A stretch of DNA of 7,287 nt from Pseudoxanthomonas sp. (GTDB lineage Bacteria > Pseudomonadota > Gammaproteobacteria > Xanthomonadales > Xanthomonadaceae), in the NCBI GenBank assembly GCA_026785795.1, contig JAJAZJ010000220.1:1-7287 (forward strand), read 5' to 3'. Position numbers and translations under genes: made by a program. This document shows positions 1 through 5,727 of this stretch, piece after piece. The first letter of the stretch is position 1, and every line of letters begins with the position of its first letter. Below the pieces are notes generated by a model. It searched no databases. It was not told the origin of the DNA and saw only the letters and a list, made by a program, of their open reading frames with translations.

Positions 1-41
1 CCAATGGGGCGTCAGCCGTTCAATTGCTGAATTTATCCTAT

Positions 42-65
42 AAAAAACAATGCTTTGCATTTTTT
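42..65 (-). terminator. possible intrinsic terminator after the natAB-like operon
   Basis: A short dyad (49-53 with 57-61, loop TTT, extended by A-T pairs to 45-47/63-65 with one mismatch) lies 44 bases past the natB-like stop. Read on the minus strand, the hairpin is followed by a run of six T at 42-47, the layout of a Rho-independent terminator. The stem is short and AT-rich, so it would be weak. The same bases could instead be part of a promoter or operator for a gene beyond the left edge. Confidence 0.35.
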
Positions 66-77
66 GCGTTGATGCAA
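49..77. promoter_or_regulatory. two adjacent TGC...GCA dyads, operator-like
   Basis: AATGC-TTT-GCATT at 49-61 is followed at once by TTGC-N6-GCAA at 64-77. Both have TGC/GCA half-sites in an AT-rich island within a GC-rich window. TGC-N3-GCA resembles sites described for PhaR-type regulators of polyhydroxyalkanoate and phasin genes, but no such gene is visible, so that link is conjecture. If it is an operator, the target would be a minus-strand gene beyond position 1. Confidence 0.2.
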
Positions 78-108
78 TGGTGCGACAGGCAGGACCCGCC
101 CCTTTCCC

Positions 109-1305
109 TCACCCCGAAATCGCCAGCTGCTCATGCTGGTAGCGCCGCGTGGCCGCCCACCACAGCACGGCGGCCAGGCCGAAGCCGGCGGCCAGGTAGA
201 CCACCCACTGTTGCGCGGTGATGACTTCGCCGCGCACCACTTTCAGGATCAGCTGGTTCTGGGCCAGGAACGGCACCGCAAACTGCCACAGCTGGGTCTT
301 CACCGGGTTCACCATCAGCACGATGGTCGGGATCATCGGCAGCAGCATCAGCCAGGTCATGTGGCTCTGCGCCTCCTTCATGCTCTTGGCGGTGGCGGCC
401 AGGTAGGTGAGCAGCGTGGTGCCGATGAACACCATGGGCAGCAGGATCACCAGCAGCTTGCTGATCGACAGGAAACTCACGTCGATCTGGCGGCCAATGG
501 TGGGCGACAGCAGCGCGCCCAGCTTGAAGCCCAGCAGGGTCAGCAATAGCGCCAACACCGCCAGCGTGCAGGCCGCCGCGATCTTGCCGCTGACAATTGC
601 ACCGCGCGCCGCGGGCGTGGCCAGCAGCGGTTCCAGCGACTGGCGCTCACGCTCGCCCGCGGTGGCGTCCAGGATCAGGTAGGCGCCGCCCAGGAACGCG
701 CTGAGGATCAGGAAGTACGGCAGCAGCACCGCCAGCAGGCGTCCGCGCTGCGCCTCGGGCGTGGCCATGTCGGTGCGGCTGACCTGCAGGGTGCTGGCGG
801 TGCCGGGATTGACCCCGCGCGCCAGCAGCCGCAGCGAACCCACTTGCCCGCTGTACGCACCCAGCAGACCCTGCAGGCGCGACAGCGGAATCTGCGTGTC
901 CTGGCGGGTGCTGTCGAACAGGATTTCCACCGGCGCGGGCTGGCTGGCCCGCCAGCGCTTGGGATAGTCCGCGCCGATGCGCAGGATCACGTCCTCGTCC
1001 TGGCGCGCGATGGCCGCATTGATGTCGGCGGGCGGCGCCTTCAGGTTGACGTTCTGCCCTTCCAGCCAGGCCATCAGGTTGGGCGCGTGCTCGCGGCCGA
1101 CCACGGGCAGCTCCAGCGGCTGCTCGATCTGTGCGCGGGCGCGCTTCTCGCCCAGCGTGCCCATGCCGATCAGCAGCACCGGCACCAGGATCGGGCTCAA
1201 GCCCAGCGCCAGCAGCAGGGTGCGGCGGTCGCGGAAGATGTCGCGAAGCTCCTTGCCCATGACCGTGAACATGGCGCGCAGGTGGGTGCTCAGCTTCAGG
1301 CTCAT
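109..1305 (-). CDS. natB: ABC-2 type exporter permease, NatB-like
   Basis: Inner-membrane permease of 398 residues, close to the usual NatB length (COG1668, ABC-2 superfamily). The first membrane helix is at about 29-48, followed by a large soluble domain (about 50-188) expected on the periplasmic side. Five more hydrophobic segments follow at about 190-212, 241-262, 283-304, 318-336 and 366-385. The cytoplasmic motif GERERQSLEPLLATP (217-231), just after the second helix, is typical of this family and contacts the ATPase. The ATG at 1305 overlaps the stop of the ATPase gene (ATGA), indicating translational coupling, and AGAGGGG at 1314-1320 is a usable ribosome-binding site. Bacillus NatAB exports sodium, but the substrate cannot be read from sequence; treat the symbol as family level. 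Confidence 0.9.
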   Translation of the reverse strand: MSLKLSTHLRAMFTVMGKELRDIFRDRRTLLLALGLSPILVPVLLIGMGTLGEKRARAQIEQPLELPVVGREHAPNLMAWLEGQNVNLKAPPADINAAIARQDEDVILRIGADYPKRWRASQPAPVEILFDSTRQDTQIPLSRLQGLLGAYSGQVGSLRLLARGVNPGTASTLQVSRTDMATPEAQRGRLLAVLLPYFLILSAFLGGAYLILDATAGERERQSLEPLLATPAARGAIVSGKIAAACTLAVLALLLTLLGFKLGALLSPTIGRQIDVSFLSISKLLVILLPMVFIGTTLLTYLAATAKSMKEAQSHMTWLMLLPMIPTIVLMVNPVKTQLWQFAVPFLAQNQLILKVVRGEVITAQQWVVYLAAGFGLAAVLWWAATRRYQHEQLAISG

Positions 1306-2048
1306 GCGTGCAGCCCCTCTTCCGAACCGATGGCTTTCACGAACGCATCTTCCAGGTTGTCCTCGCCGGTCAGCGCGCGCAGTTCGTCCGCGGTGCCGGC
1401 GGCCACCACCTGGCCGCGGGCGATGATGACGATGCGATCACACAGTGCGGCCACCTCCTGCATGATGTGGCTGGAGAACACCACGCAGCGCCCCTCGGCG
1501 CGCAGCTGGCGCAGGAATTCGCGCAGACCACGGGTGGTCATGACGTCCAGGCCGTTGGTAGGCTCGTCCAGGATCACGTTGCGCGGGTCGTGCACCAGCG
1601 CGCGGGCGATGGCGGTCTTGGTGCGCTGGCCCTGCGAGAAACCCTCGCAGCGGCGGTCGATGAAGTCCTGCATGTTCAGCGCCTGCACCAGGCGCTCGGT
1701 GCGGCTGGCGATTAGGGCCGGGGCCAGCCCGTGCAGCGCGCCGAAGTAGGCGATGTTCTCGCGCGCGGTCAGGCGCTTGTACACGCCGCGCGCGTCGGGC
1801 AGCACGCCCAGCACGCGGCGCACGGCCTCCGGGTCGCTGGACACGTCGATGCCATCCACGCGCACCTGGCCGCTGTCCGGCTGCATCAGCGTGTACAGCA
1901 TGCGCAGGGTCGTGGTCTTGCCGGCGCCGTTGGGGCCCAGCAGGCCGGTGATCTCGCCGTCGCGCGCGGTGAAGCTGACGCCGTCGACGGCGGTGACCGT
2001 GGCTTTCTTGGCCTTGAAGGTCTTGTGCAGGTCGTGGACTTCGATCAT
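1302..2048 (-). CDS. natA: ABC exporter ATP-binding protein, NatA-like
   Basis: Cytoplasmic ATPase subunit (248 residues) partnering the permease encoded immediately downstream. Visible motifs: Walker A GPNGAGKT (38-45), signature SQGQR (138-142), Walker B VILDE (158-162) and switch histidine H194 in SSHIMQEV. Where most ABC ATPases have the Q-loop glutamine, this one reads GVLPDARGVY with Asp85; I recall such variants in NatA-type ATPases. I chose the ATG at 2048, giving MIEVHDLHKTF, because the 14 residues added by a TTG start at 2090 (rich in P and F) are translated from the heptad repeat. No purine-rich ribosome-binding site precedes the ATG: the inverted-repeat arm ends two bases before it. 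Gene order (ATPase then permease, ATGA overlap) is standard for a NatAB operon. The substrate is unknown. Confidence 0.88.
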   Translation of the reverse strand: MIEVHDLHKTFKAKKATVTAVDGVSFTARDGEITGLLGPNGAGKTTTLRMLYTLMQPDSGQVRVDGIDVSSDPEAVRRVLGVLPDARGVYKRLTARENIAYFGALHGLAPALIASRTERLVQALNMQDFIDRRCEGFSQGQRTKTAIARALVHDPRNVILDEPTNGLDVMTTRGLREFLRQLRAEGRCVVFSSHIMQEVAALCDRIVIIARGQVVAAGTADELRALTGEDNLEDAFVKAIGSEEGLHA

Positions 2049-2057
2049 TGGAGGGCC

Positions 2058-2084
2058 GGGAATGGGGAATGGGGAATGGGGAAG
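2058..2084. repeat. tandem heptad array (GGGAATG x3 plus partial)
   Basis: Three exact copies of GGGAATG (2058-2064, 2065-2071, 2072-2078) are followed by a partial unit GGGAAG (2079-2084). Weaker copies in the same 7-base register may follow: GGCAAAT (2086-2092) and CAGAAGC (2093-2099). The opposite arm carries ATTCCCC (2176-2182), ATTCCCG (2183-2189), a degenerate AACACCC (2190-2196) and ATTCCCG (2197-2203). Confidence 0.8.
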
Positions 2085-2122
2085 CGGCAAATCAGAAGCG
2101 GGGACTATTCTTCATCTGGGGC

Positions 2123-2128
2123 ATTGTA
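2123..2128 (-). promoter_or_regulatory. possible -10 box (TACAAT) for the natAB-like operon
   Basis: On the minus strand the loop of the inverted-repeat element contains TACAAT, five of six matches to the sigma-70 -10 consensus. It lies about 75 bases before the natA-like ATG. No convincing -35 hexamer is present at 16-18 bases and there is no extended -10 TG. A start here would give mRNA carrying only one arm of the inverted repeat. Confidence 0.25.
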
Positions 2129-2207
2129 ATCGCGAGTGGAAATCGGGAAGGCGGCTTTCAGGGTCTCGCTTCCCTATTCCCCATTCCCGAACACCCATTC
2201 CCGGCCC

Positions 2208-3671
2208 TCAAGGCTCCCACCCATAAAACCCGGTGAAGGGCGGCGTATACGGCAGTCGATCCAGGCATTTAGCGTCAAGCGGCTTGGCGTCGGCGGCGTC
2301 GATGAAGCGCGCCATCAGCCGCGGCATGCAGCCTACCCCGATCACGTTGTGGCCCTGTCCGCGCAGCACCATGTGGCGGCCGTTGGGGAGCGACTTGGCT
2401 ACTTCGTCACCGTAGCGCGGCGGGGTGACCGGGTCGAACTCGCCGGACAGCAGCAGCGCCGGTACGGCAGTCTTCAGCGGCGCGCGGAAGTTGGCCGGGC
2501 GCGCGCCCTTGGGCCAGATCGCGCATTGCGCAGAGAGGATGTTGGCAAAGTCATTGCCCAGCAGGCTGCCTTCGTCGGCCGGGTTGGGCTTGAGCTCGCC
2601 GCCGTCCTCGGCGCAGATCACCGACAGCTGCATGCCCATGGCAATGCTGTCGGACAGCTGTGTATTGAGCATCTGCGACAGCGCCATCAGCGCATCGTAG
2701 CGTCCGTTGGCGGCTTCGTTGAGCTGCAGCGGCAGCAGCGCCGAGGCGATCGGCAGGTAGGCGTACATGCGCACCAGTCCGGTGACCAGTTCCGGCGTCA
2801 GCCGATCCTGCTTGCGCTCGCCGGTGACCGCATCGCGGTAGTCCACCCGCGGCGGATCGGTGGCCAGCCGGGCCAGCAGCGCCTTCAGCCTGGCGCGCGG
2901 ATCGCCCAGGCGCTGCACGCATTCCGGAATCCTGGCGCAGCGCGCGAACTGCAGGTCCAGCGCATCTTCCAGGTTGCGCGCAAATTCGTTGCCCAGCACC
3001 AGCGTGTTCGGCGCTACGCTGTCCAGCACCAGGGTGCGGGTGCTTTGCGGATAGCGGACCGCATACTGCTGGGCCACGCGGGTGCCGTAGGAAATGCCGA
3101 CCAGGTTGAGCTGTTCGGCGCCGATCGCCTTGCGCACTGCCTCCAGATCCTGGATGGCCTCGGTGGTGGTGTAGAAGCGTGGATCGGCGCGCTTGGCCAG
3201 CGCGTCCAGGCAGGCCTGGGTGTAGCGGCGCGCGCTGTCGGCAGAGGCAAACGCGGACTCATCCTGCGGCGCTTTACAGGTCAGCGGGTTGGAGCTGCCG
3301 GTGCCGCGCTGGTCCACCAGCACGATGTGGCGCTTCTTGCGCGTTTCAGCGAACGCGCCGGCGGCCTGCGGATACGACTCCAGCGCCGACTGGCCCGGCC
3401 CGCCGGCCAGCATCATCACCGGATCAGGTTCGGCGGCGTCGGCGTTGTCGGCAGGAATCCAGGCGATTTTCAGCTTGATCTTGCGCCCCGCCGGTGCGGC
3501 CGGATTCTCGGGCACCGCCAGGGTAGTGCACTGCGCCGGCAGGGCTTCGCCGGACAGCGGCGCACTGAGCGAGCACGGCTTGAACTCCAGCGTGCCCAGC
3601 TTGCGCGCCTGCGCCTGCGGCGCGGCGAAAGCGGCCATAAGCGTGGCGATCAGAATCAGGGGACGGTGCAT
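2208..3671 (-). CDS. secreted alpha/beta hydrolase, TAP-like (peptidase S33 type)
   Basis: Predicted exported serine hydrolase of 487 residues, related to tripeptidyl/prolyl aminopeptidases with a TAP-like C-terminal domain. The signal peptide (about 1-22) has a basic start, a hydrophobic core and a likely signal peptidase I site after AQA. The oxyanion-loop motif is LAGGPG (88-93), followed by VDQRGTGSS (119-127). The nucleophile elbow GISYG gives Ser194, SGEFDPVTPP gives Asp413 and GQGHN gives His441, so the triad looks complete. The ten cysteines of the mature part fall in close pairs, fitting an oxidising compartment. I chose the ATG at 3671 over the one at 3758 because it starts the signal peptide and has GGAG five bases upstream. 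The stop codon overlaps the edge of the inverted-repeat element. The true substrate, peptide or ester, is not decidable here. Confidence 0.88.
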   Translation of the reverse strand: MHRPLILIATLMAAFAAPQAQARKLGTLEFKPCSLSAPLSGEALPAQCTTLAVPENPAAPAGRKIKLKIAWIPADNADAAEPDPVMMLAGGPGQSALESYPQAAGAFAETRKKRHIVLVDQRGTGSSNPLTCKAPQDESAFASADSARRYTQACLDALAKRADPRFYTTTEAIQDLEAVRKAIGAEQLNLVGISYGTRVAQQYAVRYPQSTRTLVLDSVAPNTLVLGNEFARNLEDALDLQFARCARIPECVQRLGDPRARLKALLARLATDPPRVDYRDAVTGERKQDRLTPELVTGLVRMYAYLPIASALLPLQLNEAANGRYDALMALSQMLNTQLSDSIAMGMQLSVICAEDGGELKPNPADEGSLLGNDFANILSAQCAIWPKGARPANFRAPLKTAVPALLLSGEFDPVTPPRYGDEVAKSLPNGRHMVLRGQGHNVIGVGCMPRLMARFIDAADAKPLDAKCLDRLPYTPPFTGFYGWEP

Positions 3672-3676
3672 GGCGA

Positions 3677-3680
3677 CTCC
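3677..3680 (-). promoter_or_regulatory. ribosome-binding site deciding the hydrolase start
   Basis: On the minus strand GGAG ends five bases before the ATG at 3671. This supports the internal start that exposes a signal peptide rather than the in-frame ATG at 3758. Confidence 0.6.
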
Positions 3681-3866
3681 GGTGGGCGTGCGGTGCAAGT
3701 GGGTATGTTGACATGACGCGATGGCGCTACGGATGTGACAGACGGCATGGCCTAGCACCTCACGTGACCTGGGCCATTGCAGCGGCAGGCGCCTGCAGCC
3801 GGCGCCGGAGCAGCTGGATCTGGTCCCCGCCCAGCCGCCTCAGGCCGTCGTCCGTGGCGCGAAGCG

Positions 3867-3886
3867 GGCCGGCCCATCGGCCGGCC
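3867..3886. terminator. GC-rich hairpin after the reductase gene
   Basis: Eight-base arms GGCCGGCC (3867-3874 and 3879-3886) flank a 4-base loop. The hairpin begins ten bases past the reductase stop codon. There is no T-tract on either strand, so it is not a classic intrinsic terminator. It could stabilise a 3' end or assist Rho-dependent termination. Each arm is itself palindromic, so alternative pairings exist. Confidence 0.4.
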
Positions 3887-3895
3887 ATGCCGCGC

Positions 3896-4648
3896 CTACT
3901 TGCTGCTGACGTACTTCTCGCGGCGGATCTGCGGGATCGGCAGGCCGGCTTCCTTCAGTACCTCGAAGCAGGCGTCCACCATGTTGGGGTTGCCGCACAG
4001 GTAGGCGATATCTGTATCTGCGTTTGGGGCAAGCTCGGAGAGGAACTGCTGTACGTAGCCGTGGCGCACGTCGTCATGCGGATCGGCCGGCAGCTCGCGC
4101 GAAAAGCAGGGGATGAAGCGGAACTGCGGATGGGCATCAGCAAAGGTGCGGAAGTCTTCGCCGTACAGCAGCTCCTGCGGGGTTCGCGCGCCAAACATCA
4201 GCACCACTTCCACGCCACGTTCGGCGATCAGCTGTTCCAGCTGCGGCAGCATAGCCCGGTACGGCGTCACCCCGGTGCCGGTGCCGATCAGCAGGTAGCG
4301 GCGATTGTGATCACCGGGCATCAGGCAGAAGCGGCCGTATGGCCCGCTGGCGTCCAGCTGGCTGCCGATGTCCAGGCCTTCGAACAGGGCGGTGGCCGCG
4401 CCGCCGGGCACGTAGCTGACCGCGATCTCCACGCCCTCGCCCGGGCCGAGCGCGTGGTCGCGCATGGTGGCCAGCGAATAGCTGCGCTTGCTGGGTGCGC
4501 CGTCGGCGGTGCTGAATTGTACCTGGATGCACTGGCCGGGGATGTAATCCAGCGGCAGGCCATCGTCGCGCACGAACACGTAGTGGCCCACGGAGGGCGC
4601 CAGCATGCGGCGTTCGATCAACTTGAGGGGGAAATGGACGATGGCCAA
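3896..4648 (-). CDS. ferredoxin-NADP(+) reductase family flavoprotein
   Basis: Cytosolic reductase of 250 residues that should move electrons between NAD(P)H and a ferredoxin or similar carrier using a bound flavin. The N-terminal beta-barrel flavin domain carries RSYS (55-58), the flavin-binding motif, and GGAATALF (82-89). The C-terminal nucleotide domain carries GTGTGVTP (122-129) and CGNPNMV (218-224). There is no fused iron-sulfur domain, and the length fits bacterial Fpr-type enzymes, though the C-terminal REKYVSSK also recalls BenC-like reductases, so I give no symbol. The start is TTG at 4648: an in-frame stop lies upstream with no ATG or GTG between, and the next ATG (residue 15) would cut into the first beta strand. 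No clear ribosome-binding site is seen. Transcribed divergently from the YadG-like gene. Confidence 0.85.
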   Translation of the reverse strand: MAIVHFPLKLIERRMLAPSVGHYVFVRDDGLPLDYIPGQCIQVQFSTADGAPSKRSYSLATMRDHALGPGEGVEIAVSYVPGGAATALFEGLDIGSQLDASGPYGRFCLMPGDHNRRYLLIGTGTGVTPYRAMLPQLEQLIAERGVEVVLMFGARTPQELLYGEDFRTFADAHPQFRFIPCFSRELPADPHDDVRHGYVQQFLSELAPNADTDIAYLCGNPNMVDACFEVLKEAGLPIPQIRREKYVSSK

Positions 4649-4694
4649 GTGCGTGTCGAGACAGTTGCTGCCGGGGCTGGCCGGTCGGGGCGCC

Positions 4695-4701
4695 TATAAT
4701 A
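4695..4701. promoter_or_regulatory. AT-rich -10 box between divergent genes
   Basis: TATAAT at 4695-4700 is a perfect sigma-70 -10 hexamer facing the YadG-like gene, 52 bases before its ATG. No good -35 element sits at 16-18 bases; the closest hexamer, TTGCTG at 4665-4670, is 24 bases away. Read on the minus strand, 4696-4701 gives TATTAT, a possible -10 for the reductase. This is the only AT-rich stretch in the 104-base divergent region. Confidence 0.45.
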
Positions 4702-4719
4702 AGCGTTTGCCCCACCCAC

Positions 4720-4738
4720 TGACGCCCTGCGTGCGTCA
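4720..4738. promoter_or_regulatory. inverted repeat TGACGC-N7-GCGTCA, possible operator
   Basis: Perfect 6-base half-sites at 4720-4725 and 4733-4738 lie between the TATAAT box and the YadG-like ATG. The position just after the expected transcription start suits a repressor site. It could also form a small mRNA hairpin ending 14 bases before the start codon. No regulator gene is adjacent to support either reading. Confidence 0.3.
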
Positions 4739-4752
4739 CAAGGCCCTGCCAC

Positions 4753-5727
4753 ATGGCTTTTCCCGTCGCCGACGACGCGGCCCTCGTGCCTGCGCTGTCC
4801 ATCACCGACCTGCACAAGACCTACGACACCGGCGTGTTTGCCCTGAAGGGCGTGTCGCTGCAGGTGATGCCCGGCGATTTCTTCGCCCTGCTGGGGCCCA
4901 ATGGCGCGGGCAAGTCGACCCTGATCGGCATCGTAACTTCGCTGGTCAACAAGAGCGGGGGCGAAGTGCGGGTGTTCGGGGTGGACCTGGCGCGGGATCG
5001 TTCGGCCGCGATGCGGCTGCTGGGGCTGGTGCCGCAGGAGCTGAACTTCAACATGTTCGAAAAGCCCCTGGACATCCTGGTCAACTACGCCGGGTTCTAC
5101 GGCATCCCCCGCGCCGTGGCGCTGATGCGTGCGGAAGAAGAGCTCAAGCGCGCGCAGCTGTGGGACAAGGCCGAGAGCATGTCGCGCACGCTGTCCGGCG
5201 GCATGAAGCGGCGCCTGATGATTGCCCGGGCGATGATGACCCGGCCGCGCCTGCTGATCCTGGATGAACCCACCGCCGGCGTGGACATCGAGATCCGCCG
5301 CGGCATGTGGAAGACGCTGAAGGACATCAACGCCGCCGGCACCACCATCATCCTGACCACCCACTATCTGGAAGAGGCCGAGAGCCTGTGCCGCAACGTG
5401 GCCATCATCGATCGCGGCCACATTGTCGAGCAGGGCCCCATGCGCACCCTGCTGGCCAAGCTGGACGTGGAGGGCTTCGTGCTGGACATCGACGGCACCC
5501 TGCCGGCGCAGCTTCCGTTGATCGAGGGCACCACCCTGGTGGCCACCGACGACCACACCCTGGACCTGGACATGCCGCGGGCGATGGACCTCAACCGGGT
5601 GTTCGCGGCGCTGGCCGGGGACGGCATCCGGGTGCGCTCGATGCGCACCAAGAGCAACCGGCTGGAGGAGCTGTTCGTGCGCCTGACCGGCGATGCGGGC
5701 GCGGCGCGGCGGGAGCAGGCGGCATGA
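4753..5727 (+). CDS. yadG: ABC-2 exporter ATP-binding protein, YadG-like
   Basis: Cytoplasmic ATPase of 324 residues for the exporter completed by the next gene. Motifs: Walker A GPNGAGKS (48-55), Q-loop Gln95 in GLVPQE, signature LSGGM (147-151), Walker B LLILDEP (167-173) and switch His204 in TTHYLEEAE. Stretches such as LSGGMKRRLMIARA, DEPTAGVDIE, TTIILTTHYLEEAE and the C-terminal NRLEELFV match Escherichia coli YadG (308 residues) as I remember it. The extra length is partly an N-terminal extension of about ten residues. The C-terminal segment after about 235 is a family-specific extension beyond the nucleotide-binding fold. The ATG at 4753 has only a weak AAGG about nine bases upstream. 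The stop overlaps the permease start (ATGA). The physiological substrate of YadGH is not established to my knowledge. Confidence 0.92.
   Translation: MAFPVADDAALVPALSITDLHKTYDTGVFALKGVSLQVMPGDFFALLGPNGAGKSTLIGIVTSLVNKSGGEVRVFGVDLARDRSAAMRLLGLVPQELNFNMFEKPLDILVNYAGFYGIPRAVALMRAEEELKRAQLWDKAESMSRTLSGGMKRRLMIARAMMTRPRLLILDEPTAGVDIEIRRGMWKTLKDINAAGTTIILTTHYLEEAESLCRNVAIIDRGHIVEQGPMRTLLAKLDVEGFVLDIDGTLPAQLPLIEGTTLVATDDHTLDLDMPRAMDLNRVFAALAGDGIRVRSMRTKSNRLEELFVRLTGDAGAARREQAA

Larger units (their letters stand above)
2051..2209. repeat. inverted-repeat element built of GGGAATG heptads
   Basis: The outer ends form a perfect 16-base inverted repeat: 2051-2066 pairs with 2194-2209. After a 7-base bulge at 2187-2193, the stem continues with 2067-2084 against 2169-2186 over 18 pairs with one imperfect position (2078/2175). 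The total is a 34-pair stem around an 84-base loop (2085-2168). The arms consist of tandem 7-mers (GGGAATG on one side, ATTCCCC/ATTCCCG on the other). The element fills the gap between two minus-strand genes: the hydrolase stop codon (2208-2210) overlaps one end and the natA-like ATG lies two bases beyond the other. No transposase is encoded. It looks like a non-autonomous, REP/MITE-like interspersed repeat; I recall similar heptads between genes of Xanthomonadaceae. It could also act as a transcript 3'-end hairpin. Confidence 0.75.
3672..3895. other. 224-base intergenic region between hydrolase and reductase genes
   Basis: No credible gene is seen. The part near the hydrolase should hold its promoter, but I find no good -10/-35 pair on the minus strand. 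Two GC-rich perfect palindromes lie at 3785-3796 (GCAGGCGCCTGC) and 3799-3808 (CCGGCGCCGG). A strong hairpin near the reductase stop is listed separately. Confidence 0.5.

Noticed and set aside
844..1749. Plus-strand open frame of 301 codons opposite natAB-like genes
   Set aside because: It spans two genes on the other strand and has shadow composition with no recognisable domain.
2049..2090. N-terminal extension of the natA-like protein from TTG at 2090
   Set aside because: The added residues are translated heptad repeat, and the ABC domain begins properly at MIEVHDLHKTF.
2051..2209. Heptad repeats as a CRISPR array
   Set aside because: Units are 7 bases with no spacers; the arms are inverted rather than a direct-repeat array and no cas gene is present.
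3708..3713. TTGACA on the plus strand as a -35 promoter box
   Set aside because: No -10 box at the right distance and no plus-strand gene follows.
2136..3716. Plus-strand open frame of 526 codons opposite the hydrolase gene
   Set aside because: It is rich in Arg, His, Gln and Gly with no domain, as expected for the antisense of a GC-biased gene; the minus frame has a full catalytic triad and signal peptide.
3672..3758. Longer hydrolase start at 3758
   Set aside because: It would bury the signal peptide 29 residues inside; the ATG at 3671 has a GGAG ribosome-binding site.
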